DNA from: Rubrivivax sp.
GTDB lineage: Bacteria; Pseudomonadota; Gammaproteobacteria; Burkholderiales; Burkholderiaceae_C
DNA: 32,796 nt
Reading direction: 5' to 3'
Assembly (NCBI GenBank): GCA_022842825.1
Contig: JALHOU010000022.1
Coordinates: forward strand, 2,044 to 34,839
The translations under genes were made by a program, and so were the position numbers. Below, piece after piece: positions 1 through 8,478 of this stretch. Position 1 is the stretch's first letter, and each line of letters starts with the position of its first letter. The notes under the pieces are model-generated. The model was not told the DNA's origin. It was given only the letters and a program-made list of their open reading frames with translations, and ran no database searches.

Positions 1-6
1 GGGCCT

Positions 7-918
7 TCAGGGGCGGGGCCTGTTGTGGGCCCCGTTGTGCGCAGCGGCCAGCACGTCCCGCAACAGCAAGGCCAGCTCGGACAGCACGAGCTCGGGCGCC
101 GACTCGATGACCATGTGTTCGCTGCCCCTCGCCACCACGCGACTTGTCCTGGACGTGAGGCCCAGCATCTGCGCCTGCAGCCGGTCGTGCGAGTCGTTGA
201 ACAGCGTGACCGCCGGCTCCGAGATGCCGATGAAACGCACGCGCAGATAGGGCAGCCCGCGGGAGATGATGCGAACCGGCAGGTTCTCGGGCAGTTGGGT
301 CGCCCTGACCTCGGCCTGGCTGTCCCAGTGGTCATAGCCCAGGCGCTGGCGGAACCACTGCTGCGCGTCTTCCACCCGCGCCCAGTCTTCCGGGTCCATC
401 TTGCTCTTCAGTTCGACCATCCAGTCCTCGTGCACGGCATCGACGAGCAGGAGCCCAGCCACCCGCTGCGGCTGGGTGGCGGCGTAGTGGCGCACGACCA
501 GGCCGCCCAGCGAGTAGCCCACCAGAACGACCGGCGCCTCGCCGCTTTCCCGAAGCACCAGCGCATCCAGTTCCTCGCTGCGGCCCTTCACCGTCTGCAG
601 GCGTCCAGGGGGCAGCGGGTCGCTGCGGCCCAGGCCCAGCCTTTCGAAGATGCAGGTCCTGTGGCTCTGTGCGAGGACCGCCGCAATGCCCCGATAGGCT
701 TCAGCGGCCGAGACGGCGCCCGGTGATTCGAGCAGCACCGTGGGGCTGCCGCTGCCTTGGCACTGGTAGGCGAGGTGGTGGCCCTTGACGAGCAGCTTCT
801 GCCAGGTCTCGTCGGCGCCGGCGCGGGTCTGCGCGCCGGCCCCGCCGATCAGCAGTGCCAGCATCATCGCGAGAGGTACTCGCCGCAGTCCAGCCGTGAC
901 CGCGGCCCTCAATCCCAC
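7..918 (-). CDS. Secreted alpha/beta hydrolase
   Basis: This is a 303-residue alpha/beta-hydrolase-fold protein, probably an esterase or lipase-like enzyme; the substrate is unknown. The start is GTG. It gives an N-terminal signal peptide with an Arg pair, a hydrophobic stretch around LAMMLALLIGG and a plausible cleavage after GAGA, so export is likely. The nucleophile elbow reads GYSLGG, with Ser as nucleophile. A late SEHM motif probably carries the catalytic His. LLVDAVHEDW follows the elbow in the position typical of this fold. It lies 97 bp after the start of the AA_synth gene on the same strand and may be the last gene of the soxC transcript. A role in the C1/sulfur module is not evident from sequence. 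Confidence 0.85.
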   Translation of the reverse strand: MGLRAAVTAGLRRVPLAMMLALLIGGAGAQTRAGADETWQKLLVKGHHLAYQCQGSGSPTVLLESPGAVSAAEAYRGIAAVLAQSHRTCIFERLGLGRSDPLPPGRLQTVKGRSEELDALVLRESGEAPVVLVGYSLGGLVVRHYAATQPQRVAGLLLVDAVHEDWMVELKSKMDPEDWARVEDAQQWFRQRLGYDHWDSQAEVRATQLPENLPVRIISRGLPYLRVRFIGISEPAVTLFNDSHDRLQAQMLGLTSRTSRVVARGSEHMVIESAPELVLSELALLLRDVLAAAHNGAHNRPRP

Positions 919-1015
919 TCCATCCTCGCATGGGCGCGGCTGGGCGAGACGCGCGGCGCGATGCAGCAGGTGGGCATCGGCATCGGCTCGTGCTCGCTGG
1001 AGTCTGGGCGTGCCG

Positions 1016-1573
1016 TCAGCCCGCGCGTGTCTTGCCGCTGCGCGCGTTCGGGCGCGTGCCCGACGACACGGCGATGATCACGACGATCTCGCGCGGCCGT
1101 GGCGCATCACCCAGGCACACCGTGCAGGTGTCCATCTCGGGAAAGGACCACGGGTCGTCCTTGTGGGCCAGCGGCACATCGATCAAAGCCCCGATGCCCG
1201 CGACTTTGACGTTCGACGGCACCACCGCCTGGCCACCGCCCACGGCCGCGCGCAGCGGCTTGCCGAGCTTGGGGTGGATGATGGCCGAGGCATGTTCGAG
1301 GTCACCCTCGGCGCCGACCACAGCCGCCTTGCCGTAGGCGACCGCAGGCTCTTCCAGCAGCTGCAGCAGCTTCGGCACCAACTGCTCGCCGATTCGCTCG
1401 CCTGCATCGAACAGGGGCGACAGGTCTTCGACATATCGACCCGCGAAGGGGTTGTCGATGACCGCCATCGCCACCGCCCTGCGGATGGGCCGAGCGACCG
1501 TGCGCCCGGCCTCGGAGAGCACGGTCTCGACGGTGAAGACGGTCTTGCGCAGGTGCATGCGGATGCCTGACAC
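1016..1573 (-). CDS. AA_synth (DUF1185/PF06684-type) family protein
   Basis: The 185-residue product resembles the family named amino acid synthesis protein, whose biochemical role is not established. Visible hallmarks are an N-terminal VETVLSEAGR segment, the RPIRRAVAMAVIDNPFAGRY motif, and internal GAEGDLEHASAIIHPKLGKP and GGGQAVVPSN segments. No signal peptide or membrane span is seen, so it is probably cytoplasmic. The start is GTG at 1573; an ATG five codons later is a possible alternative. It sits 37 bp downstream of the soxD-like gene on the same strand, so cotranscription with soxCD is plausible. Family assignment is from remembered motifs and the function is unknown. Confidence 0.75.
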   Translation of the reverse strand: MSGIRMHLRKTVFTVETVLSEAGRTVARPIRRAVAMAVIDNPFAGRYVEDLSPLFDAGERIGEQLVPKLLQLLEEPAVAYGKAAVVGAEGDLEHASAIIHPKLGKPLRAAVGGGQAVVPSNVKVAGIGALIDVPLAHKDDPWSFPEMDTCTVCLGDAPRPREIVVIIAVSSGTRPNARSGKTRAG

Positions 1574-1610
1574 GGGCTCAGCCGCTGCCGTGCTCTCGCG
1601 ACATTGCCGG

Positions 1611-2213
1611 CTACTTGCAGTTGGTCATGCAGCGCACGGCCTTGACATCGGGCCGGTCGTCCACGATGAACCCGTTGCGGTTGGGCATCTGCACGGCGGT
1701 CAGCGACTGCGCGTCCATCACCGCGTTGGCCGGTACGAGGCCGTTGAGGTGCAGGATATAGGCCGAGACGGCGTAGATGTCGTCGGCGCTCATCGATTGC
1801 GGCGCCGTCAGCGGCATCGAGCGGCGGATGTAGTCGAACATCAGCGGCGCATAGGGGTACATGCTGCCGGGCGTGAGCACCCGCGTGTTGGTGGTGAACG
1901 AGCCGATGCCGCCCACCATGGCGCCGAACATCGGCCCGCCCTTGGCATCGGGCCCGTGGCACGACAGGCATTGCGCGTCGTAGACCTGCTTGCCCTGCGC
2001 CACCGAGCCGCGCCCGGCGGGCAGCCCGCGGCCATCGGGCGAGCGGATGTCGATGTTCCACAGCGCCAGCTGCGCTTCGGTGATGGGCTTGCCGTAGGCC
2101 ACCTGCGGCCTGGGCGGCGACGCCCCGGTGCCGGAAGGGCTCGAAGCGCACCCGGCCAGTACCAGGAACGAGAGGGCGGCAACGGCTGCCGCAGCCGACT
2201 TAGGCGATCGCAT
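1611..2213 (-). CDS. soxD: SoxD-like c-type cytochrome subunit of sulfite dehydrogenase
   Basis: This is the haem c partner that would take electrons from the molybdenum subunit encoded just upstream. One CxxCH haem site is present (CLSCHGP, in the middle of the protein), and a later SMPLTAPQSM segment offers a Met axial ligand. The N terminus has a lipoprotein-type signal (LVLAGC), so the cytochrome is probably lipid-anchored in the periplasm. The ATG at 2213 is chosen because GGGGAGG lies 6 bp upstream; the in-frame ATG at 2234 has no such site. The gene overlaps the end of soxC by 14 bp, which indicates translational coupling. At about 200 residues it is shorter than two-domain SoxD proteins and carries a single haem domain. 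Confidence 0.85.
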   Translation of the reverse strand: MRSPKSAAAAVAALSFLVLAGCASSPSGTGASPPRPQVAYGKPITEAQLALWNIDIRSPDGRGLPAGRGSVAQGKQVYDAQCLSCHGPDAKGGPMFGAMVGGIGSFTTNTRVLTPGSMYPYAPLMFDYIRRSMPLTAPQSMSADDIYAVSAYILHLNGLVPANAVMDAQSLTAVQMPNRNGFIVDDRPDVKAVRCMTNCK

Positions 2214-3504
2214 TCTTGACCTCCCCGCTGGCACTGATGGACCACGGGAACACCCCGTTGTGGTGTTGAACGAATCCCGTCAAGGCGCGCACCTTGGCGA
2301 TGTCGGCCACCGTGGGCTGTACGTAGCCTGTGCTGTCGACGGCGCGGCTGGCGATCTGCGCCGGGCTGCCGTCCCAGCGCCAGTTGAAGCGAAAACGGGT
2401 CAGGCACTTGTCGAGCACGGGCTCTTCGAGCCGCGCCTCCTGCCAGTTGCGCCCGCCGTCCACCGAGACGTCGACGGCCCGGATCGTGCCGTTGCCCGAC
2501 CAGGCGAAGCCCTGGATCTCCACCGGTCCCGGCCCGGCCATGCGCATGCCGCCCGAAGGATTGGTGATCACGGACTTGGCTTCCATCTCGAAGCTGAACT
2601 GGCGCCACTTGCCATCCGGCATCGGGTCGGTATAGCGCGCGGTCTCGCTGCGGAAATTCCATGGCGCGTCGCCCACCTTGATGCGTCGCAGCCACTTGAC
2701 GCTGACGTTGCCCTCCCAGCCGGGTACGAAGGCGCGCAGCGGATAACCCTGCTCGGGCCGCAGCATTTCGCCGTTCTGCCCGTACACGATGAGCACGTCG
2801 GCCAATGCCTTCTTCATCGGCACCGAACGCGTATGGCCGGCGCCGTCGGCGCCTTCGAACAGCATCCAGGTGGCCTTGGGGTCCACGCCGGCTTCCTCGA
2901 GCAACCACGACAGCGGCACGCCGGTCCACTGCCCGCACGAGAGCAGCCCATGGCTTTGCTGGACGGTGGTGGAGGCAGCCCGTGTCCAGTCGGTGAGCCC
3001 GTTGCCCGAGCACTCGAGGAAGTAGAACTTCGATACGGAGGGGTAGCGCATCAGGTCGCTCATCGTGAAGACGAGCGGCTGGCGCACCATGCCGTGCAGG
3101 ACGAGGCGGTGTTCGTCGGGATTGATGTCGGGTACGCCGGCGTGGTGGCGCTCGAAGAACAAGCCGTTGGGCGTGACGATGCCGTGCTGGTGCTGTAGCG
3201 GCGTCATGCTCCAGTCGGAGAAGTTCTGCCGGTTCACGAGCACGTCGGTGCGGTTGCGCGTGACCGTGTAGTAGCGCGAGGGCGTGCCGTAGGCCTTGGC
3301 CTCCATCGGCCGCCCGGCAGCCAGATTGCTCTTGGGGATTTCCAACGTCTGCGCGCTCGCGCCCAGCGCCACGCCACCGGCGGCGACGGCGGCACCGCGG
3401 CGCAGGAAGTTGCGCCGCTGCGCAACCACCGTGTCGGTGGACGTCGGCGCAGGGCTGGTCGGCGGCGCGCTCGTGTCGGGTCCGTCTCTTCGCTTCAGCG
3501 TCAT
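2200..3504 (-). CDS. soxC: SoxC-type molybdenum sulfite dehydrogenase, catalytic subunit
   Basis: The 434-residue protein belongs to the sulfite oxidase family, which uses Mo-pterin and oxidises sulfite to sulfate or acts as sulfane dehydrogenase in Sox systems. A Tat signal is clear, with RRNFLR near residues 30-35 followed by a hydrophobic alanine-rich stretch, so it is exported folded. The Mo-coordinating Cys lies in FYFLECSGNG. The C-terminal dimerisation domain follows, with VDVSVDGGRNW. No soxA, X, Y, Z or B gene is in the window, so simple sulfite oxidation with the SoxD-like cytochrome is the better guess. GGAGA lies just upstream of the ATG. The gene is divergent from the formate dehydrogenase operon, with a dyad pair between them. 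Confidence 0.9.
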   Translation of the reverse strand: MTLKRRDGPDTSAPPTSPAPTSTDTVVAQRRNFLRRGAAVAAGGVALGASAQTLEIPKSNLAAGRPMEAKAYGTPSRYYTVTRNRTDVLVNRQNFSDWSMTPLQHQHGIVTPNGLFFERHHAGVPDINPDEHRLVLHGMVRQPLVFTMSDLMRYPSVSKFYFLECSGNGLTDWTRAASTTVQQSHGLLSCGQWTGVPLSWLLEEAGVDPKATWMLFEGADGAGHTRSVPMKKALADVLIVYGQNGEMLRPEQGYPLRAFVPGWEGNVSVKWLRRIKVGDAPWNFRSETARYTDPMPDGKWRQFSFEMEAKSVITNPSGGMRMAGPGPVEIQGFAWSGNGTIRAVDVSVDGGRNWQEARLEEPVLDKCLTRFRFNWRWDGSPAQIASRAVDSTGYVQPTVADIAKVRALTGFVQHHNGVFPWSISASGEVKNAIA

Positions 3505-3622
3505 GTGCGGTCTCCGGTTGTGTTGGGTGTGCCGGGCTTGCGTTCACAGCGCGAAGCCACATGCAAGTTCATCATAGACACGGGCTCGAGCGAATGACAA
3601 GACATGGTGAACGCTGACACCA

Positions 3623-3639
3623 TGGGCATCGGTCTTGCT
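3623..3639 (+). promoter_or_regulatory. Candidate sigma54 promoter for the formate dehydrogenase operon
   Basis: TGGGCATCGGTCTTGCT matches the sigma54 consensus YTGGCACGRNNNTTGCW at 11 of 14 defined positions, with invariant GG and GC at correct spacing. It would start transcription near 3650, giving a long leader of about 120 nt to the ATG at 3773. The dyads at 3676-3732 lie downstream of it, unlike the other two promoters, which lowers confidence. Confidence 0.35.
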
Positions 3640-3675
3640 GTGTGGCTGCGGTGGTCGGCGCTTTTCGCAGCCGAG

Positions 3676-3732
3676 GTTTCGATTCGAAAACCCGCGGCGC
3701 GACGACTGGCCTCATGCGTTTCGTTTCGAACA
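3676..3732. promoter_or_regulatory. Pair of GTTTC-N5-GAAAC-type dyads between soxC and fdh operons
   Basis: The first site, GTTTCGATTCGAAAA at 3676-3690, contains a perfect 6-1-6 palindrome. The second, GTTTCGTTTCGAACA at 3718-3732, is weaker. Their centres are 42 bp apart, about four helical turns. The motif recurs at 10194, 23691 and 26365, so this is probably a regulator-binding region serving one or both divergent operons. Confidence 0.6.
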
Positions 3733-3772
3733 TCGCGCGGCCTGCTTGCGCCAAGAGGAAGCTGGAGACCTG

Positions 3773-5563
3773 ATGAATGATCGCCCGCGCGACGCGGCCC
3801 AGGCGGCTGGTGCGGCACCGCAGCCGATCCGCTTTCGTGCCACGCTGAAAGGCCGCCGCACGGACGCCGTATCGCGGGCCGAGGTGCGCGCGCTGCTGGG
3901 CGACGCGCCGCGCGTGCGCGAGCTCCTGGTCGAATACCTGCACCGCCTGCAGGATGCGCATGGACACCTGGCCGACCGCCACCTCGTCGCATTGGCCGAC
4001 GAACTGCGCCTGTCGATGGCCGAGGTGTACGAGGTGGCCTCGTTCTATCACCACTTCGACATCGTGAAGGCGGGCGAGACGCCGCCGCCGGTGTTGACGG
4101 TTCGCGTCTGCGATTCGCTGTCTTGCGAGCTGGCCGGCGCACGCTCGCTGCTCGAGCGCCTGCCCGAGCTGCTGGGCCCGAAGGTGCGCGTCGTGGCGGC
4201 GCCGTGCATTGGTCGCTGCGAGCAGGCACCGGCGGCGGCGGTGGGCCAGTGCGCGCTGGCCTGCGCCAGCGCCGAGAAGGTCGTGGCCCTGGTCGAGGCC
4301 GGCCAGGCGCGGCATCCGCCGAGCGCCGACAACGGGTGCTTCGATCCCGTGCAGCTCGTGCAGCCGCAGCACTCGCCCGGTGTGCAGCAAGAGGTGGCGC
4401 CGGCGTACGTGGGGCTCGAGGCCTACCGCCGCGCCGGCGGCTACCGCCTGTACACGCGCTGCGCGACAGGGCAGTGGCCGCTGGAAGAGGTGCTGCAGGC
4501 CATGGAGCACTCGGGGCTGCGCGGCCTGGGCGGCGCGGGCTTTCCCACGGGCCGCAAGTGGCGCATCGTCGGCGCCGCGCCGGCGCCGCGACTGCTGGCC
4601 GTGAACATCGACGAAGGCGAGCCCGGCACGTTCAAGGACCGCACCTACCTCGAGCGCGATCCGCACCGCTTCCTGGAGGGCATGCTGATCGCGGCGTGGG
4701 CCGTGCAGGCCCGGGCCTGCTACATCTACCTGCGCGACGAGTACCACGGCTGCCGCGCCCTCCTGCAACGCGAGATCGCCCGGCTGCAGGCCGAGGCGCC
4801 GGCGGCGTTGCCCGAGATCCATCTGCGCCGCGGCGCCGGGGCCTACATCTGCGGCGAAGAGAGCGCGATGATCGAGTCGATCGAAGGCAAGCGCGGTCTG
4901 CCGCGATTGCGGCCGCCCTATGTTGCCCAGGTAGGGCTGTTCGGCCGTCCCACGCTTGAGCAGAACATGGAGACGCTGTACTGGGTGCGCGACATCCTGG
5001 AACGCGGGCCGCAATGGTTTGCAGGCCACGGGCGCCAAGGTCGCAAAGGGCTGCGCAGTTTCTCGGTCTCGGGTCGCGTGTGCAGGCCCGGCGTGCATCT
5101 GGCGCCGGCCGGCATCAGCGTGCGCGAGCTGATCGACGAGTACTGTGGCGGCATGCTGCCCGGGCATGACTTCTATGCCTACCTGCCCGGCGGCGCGAGC
5201 GGCGGCATCCTCCCCGCCACGCTGGGGCACCTGCCGCTGGACTTCGACACCCTGCAGCCCTACGGCTGCTTCATCGGCTCGGCTGCGGTGATCGTGCTGT
5301 CCGGGCACGACCGCGCCAGCGACGCGGCGCGCAATGTGATGCGCTTCTTCCGCCACGAGAGCTGCGGCCAGTGCACACCGTGCCGCAGCGGCACGGCGAA
5401 GATGGTCGAGCTGCTGGGCCCGGCGGCATCACGCGCCTGGGACCGCCCGCTGCTCGAGGAGCTGTCGGCCACCATGATGGATGCGTCCATCTGCGGCCTG
5501 GGGCAGGCGGCGCCGAATCCGGTGCTGTCGGTGCTCAAGCACTTTGCGCACGAGCTGGATTGA
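3773..5563 (+). CDS. fdhB: NAD-dependent formate dehydrogenase beta subunit (NuoE-NuoF fusion)
   Basis: This 596-residue diaphorase subunit passes electrons from the formate-oxidising alpha subunit to NAD+. The N-terminal NuoE-like domain has a [2Fe-2S] site at C113, C118, C145 and C149. The NuoF-like domain follows, with GLGGAGFPTG and RRGAGAYICGEE for NADH and FMN binding and a C-terminal [4Fe-4S] site in ESCGQCTPCRSG plus a later Cys in SICGLG. Fusing FdsG- and FdsB-like parts resembles the two-subunit FDH1 of Methylobacterium rather than the Cupriavidus FdsGBACD layout. ATG 3773 is chosen over upstream in-frame ATG 3635 because GGAG lies 5 bp before it and the upstream codons do not match the family. 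The alpha gene follows after 16 bp. Confidence 0.92.
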   Translation: MNDRPRDAAQAAGAAPQPIRFRATLKGRRTDAVSRAEVRALLGDAPRVRELLVEYLHRLQDAHGHLADRHLVALADELRLSMAEVYEVASFYHHFDIVKAGETPPPVLTVRVCDSLSCELAGARSLLERLPELLGPKVRVVAAPCIGRCEQAPAAAVGQCALACASAEKVVALVEAGQARHPPSADNGCFDPVQLVQPQHSPGVQQEVAPAYVGLEAYRRAGGYRLYTRCATGQWPLEEVLQAMEHSGLRGLGGAGFPTGRKWRIVGAAPAPRLLAVNIDEGEPGTFKDRTYLERDPHRFLEGMLIAAWAVQARACYIYLRDEYHGCRALLQREIARLQAEAPAALPEIHLRRGAGAYICGEESAMIESIEGKRGLPRLRPPYVAQVGLFGRPTLEQNMETLYWVRDILERGPQWFAGHGRQGRKGLRSFSVSGRVCRPGVHLAPAGISVRELIDEYCGGMLPGHDFYAYLPGGASGGILPATLGHLPLDFDTLQPYGCFIGSAAVIVLSGHDRASDAARNVMRFFRHESCGQCTPCRSGTAKMVELLGPAASRAWDRPLLEELSATMMDASICGLGQAAPNPVLSVLKHFAHELD

Positions 5564-5579
5564 GAGGCCGGGAACGCCC

Positions 5580-8438
5580 ATGAACGCCAATGCCGCCAGT
5601 ACCGCGACCGAACACGCCGCTGTCACCGTGCGCTTCACGCTCAACGGCCGGGCCGTGACTGCACGCAGCGACCAGAGCCTGATCGAGGCCGCGCGCGACT
5701 GCGGCGTGGAGATTCCCCATCTGTGCCACAAGCCCGGCCTGCGGCCCGATGGCAACTGCCGCGCCTGCGTGGTGGAGGTGAAAGGCGAGCGCACGCTGGC
5801 CGCCTCGTGCTGCCGTCTTCCCAGCGAGGGCATGGAGGTGCACAGCGACAGCCCGCGCGCGCGCAGCGCGCAGAAGATGGTGCTGGAACTGCTGCTGGCC
5901 GACATGCCCGGCCGCGGGCCCGAAGGTGCGAGCTCGGCGCCGCACCCGCACCGCCGCGATTCCGAACTCGACGGCTGGGCCGTGCGCCTGGGCGTGGGCA
6001 CGCCGCGCTTTGCGCGCCGCGCGCAGCCGCCGGCAGACCTCTCGCACGCCGCGATCGCCGTCAACCTGGATGCCTGCATCCAGTGCACGCGCTGCCTGCG
6101 CGCCTGCCGCGAAGAGCAGGGCAACGACGTCATCGGCATGGCCTGGCGCGGCGATGGCGCGCGCATCGTCTTCGACCTCGGCGATGCCATGGCCCAGTCC
6201 ACCTGCGTGGCCTGCGGTGAGTGCGTGCAGGCCTGCCCTACTGGCGCGCTGATGCCGGCACGCGGTGCCGGCATGACCGTGGCCGACAAGGCCGTGCACT
6301 CGGTGTGCCCATTCTGCGGCGTGGGTTGCCAGCTCACCTACCACGTCAAGGACGAGCGCATCGTACGGGTAGAGGGGCGAGACGGCCCCGCCAACCATGG
6401 CCGACTGTGCGTGAAGGGCCGCTACGGCTTCGACTATGCGCACCACCGCCAGCGCCTGACGCAGCCGCTGATCCGCAAGCCTGGCGTGCCCAAGGACGGC
6501 GCGACGGCGTTCGACCCCGACCGCTGGCAGGACATCTTCCGGCCCGCCGGCTGGGACGAAGCGCTGGCTCTGGCGGCGGGTGGCCTGAAGGCCCTGCGCC
6601 AGCAGCATGGGCCGCAGGCGTTGGCCGGCTTCGGCTCGGCCAAGGGTTCCAACGAAGAGGCCTATCTGTTCCAGAAGCTGGTGCGCACGGGCTTCGGCAC
6701 GAACAACGTCGATCACTGCACGCGGCTGTGCCACGCCTCCAGCGTGGCCGCGTTGATGGAAGGCGTGAGCTCGGGCGCGGTCAGCAACCAGGTCAACGAC
6801 GTCGCGCAGGCCGAGGTCATCTTCGTCATCGGCGCCAACCCCACCGTCAACCATCCGGTGGCGGCGACGTGGATCAAGAACGCGGTGCGCAGGGGCGCGC
6901 ACCTGATCGTGGCCGATCCGAGGCTCACCGAGCTCGGGCGCCATGCCGAGCATGTGCTGCAGTTCCACGCCGACACCGACGTGGCGATGCTCAATGCGCT
7001 GCTGCACGTGATCATCGAAGAGGGCCTGGCCGACGAGGCCTTCATCCGCGACCGCACCTCGGGCTACGAGGACCTGAAGCGCAATGTGCAGTCGTATTCG
7101 CCCGAGGCCATGGCGCCCATCTGCGGCATCGCCGCACCCAGGCTGCGCGCGGTGGCCCGGCTCTATGCCAAGAGCCGCGCCTCCATGATCCTGTGGGGCA
7201 TGGGCATCAGCCAGCATGTGCATGGCACGGACAACGCCCGTTGCCTGATCGCGCTGGCCATGGTCAGCGGGCAGATCGGCCGCCCCGGCACCGGCCTGCA
7301 CCCGCTGCGCGGGCAGAACAACGTGCAGGGAGCGTCGGACTCCGGCCTGATCCCGATGCTGCTGCCCGACTACCAGCGGGTCGACAACGCCGCTGCGCGC
7401 GCGCGCTTCGAGGCCTTGTGGGGCACGGCATTGGACCCCAAGCCCGGCCTGACCGTGGTCGAGATCATGCACGCCGCCGCCGCGCGGGAGGTCCGCGGCA
7501 TGTACATCATGGGCGAGAACCCGGCCATGAGCGACCCGGATCTGAATCATGCGCGTGCCGCGCTGGCCTGCCTGGACCACCTCGTGGTGCAGGACATCTT
7601 CCTCACCGAGACCGCCTGCCTGGCCGACGTGGTGTTGCCGGCCAGCGCCTGGCCCGAAAAGGACGGCACCGTCACCAACACCGACCGCATGGTGCAACTG
7701 GGGCGCCGGGCCATCGAACCGCCCGGCGATGCGCGCGCCGACCTGTGGATCATCAACCAGATGGCGCGCGGCATCGGCCTGGACTGGCAGTATGACCATC
7801 CGCGCCAGGTGTTCGACGAGATGCGCCGCGGCATGAACTCGATCGCCGGCATCACCTGGGAACGCCTGGAACGCGAGAGCGCGGTGACCTACCCCTGCGA
7901 GAAGGAAGGCGATCCCGGCCAGGCGGTGCTCTTCACGACGCGCTTCCCCACGCCGAGCGGCCGTGCGCGCCTGGTGCCGGCCGATCTGATTCCGGCCGAT
8001 GAACGGCCCGACGCCGACTATCCCATGGTGCTCATCACCGGGCGCCAGCTGGAGCATTGGCACACGGGCGCCATGACGCGACGTGCCGGAGTGCTGGACG
8101 CGCTGGAGCCTGAACCGGTGGCCAGCCTGCACCCGCTGGACATCGAGCGCCTCGGGCTTGTACCAGGCGACATCCTCACGGTGAGTTCGCGCCGCGGCCA
8201 GATCAGCCTGTACAGCCGTGCCGACGAAGGCACGCCGCAGGGCGCCGTGTTCATCCCCTTCTGCTTCTACGAGGCGGCAGCCAACCGCCTGACAAACGCC
8301 GCGCTGGACCCGTTCGGCAAGATCCCCGAATTCAAGTACTGCGCCGTCAAGATCGTGGCCGGTGGACCCCGGCCCGAGCGCGCGTCCTACGGCGGTGGCC
8401 AGGCCTTCGCCGACCTTGAAGCGGCGGCCCGGGCCTGA
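5580..8438 (+). CDS. fdhA: NAD-dependent formate dehydrogenase alpha subunit (Mo/W bis-MGD)
   Basis: This is the 952-residue catalytic subunit that oxidises formate to CO2 in the cytoplasm. The N-terminal NuoG-like [2Fe-2S] site is C49, C60, C63 and C77. Two ferredoxin-type [4Fe-4S] motifs follow ([11 protein letters not shown] and [11 protein letters not shown]). The catalytic domain opens with CPFCGVGC and LCVKGRYG. The metal-ligand Cys384 is followed by His385 in [12 protein letters not shown], in place of the selenocysteine of FdhF. No HxxxCxxC cluster motif is evident between the [2Fe-2S] and ferredoxin domains. Size and partner resemble Methylobacterium FDH1, a tungsten enzyme, but sequence alone does not decide Mo or W. 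No fdsC or fdsD chaperone gene is in the window. Confidence 0.93.
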   Translation: MNANAASTATEHAAVTVRFTLNGRAVTARSDQSLIEAARDCGVEIPHLCHKPGLRPDGNCRACVVEVKGERTLAASCCRLPSEGMEVHSDSPRARSAQKMVLELLLADMPGRGPEGASSAPHPHRRDSELDGWAVRLGVGTPRFARRAQPPADLSHAAIAVNLDACIQCTRCLRACREEQGNDVIGMAWRGDGARIVFDLGDAMAQSTCVACGECVQACPTGALMPARGAGMTVADKAVHSVCPFCGVGCQLTYHVKDERIVRVEGRDGPANHGRLCVKGRYGFDYAHHRQRLTQPLIRKPGVPKDGATAFDPDRWQDIFRPAGWDEALALAAGGLKALRQQHGPQALAGFGSAKGSNEEAYLFQKLVRTGFGTNNVDHCTRLCHASSVAALMEGVSSGAVSNQVNDVAQAEVIFVIGANPTVNHPVAATWIKNAVRRGAHLIVADPRLTELGRHAEHVLQFHADTDVAMLNALLHVIIEEGLADEAFIRDRTSGYEDLKRNVQSYSPEAMAPICGIAAPRLRAVARLYAKSRASMILWGMGISQHVHGTDNARCLIALAMVSGQIGRPGTGLHPLRGQNNVQGASDSGLIPMLLPDYQRVDNAAARARFEALWGTALDPKPGLTVVEIMHAAAAREVRGMYIMGENPAMSDPDLNHARAALACLDHLVVQDIFLTETACLADVVLPASAWPEKDGTVTNTDRMVQLGRRAIEPPGDARADLWIINQMARGIGLDWQYDHPRQVFDEMRRGMNSIAGITWERLERESAVTYPCEKEGDPGQAVLFTTRFPTPSGRARLVPADLIPADERPDADYPMVLITGRQLEHWHTGAMTRRAGVLDALEPEPVASLHPLDIERLGLVPGDILTVSSRRGQISLYSRADEGTPQGAVFIPFCFYEAAANRLTNAALDPFGKIPEFKYCAVKIVAGGPRPERASYGGGQAFADLEAAARA

Positions 8439-8478
8439 GCCGCGTGCCCCACCCCAACCACCCCCGAATGGAGCCTGC

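Noticed and set aside
3505-3675. Sigma54 promoter for soxC on the minus strand
   Set aside because: I found no GG/GC pair at correct spacing with supporting bases on that strand.
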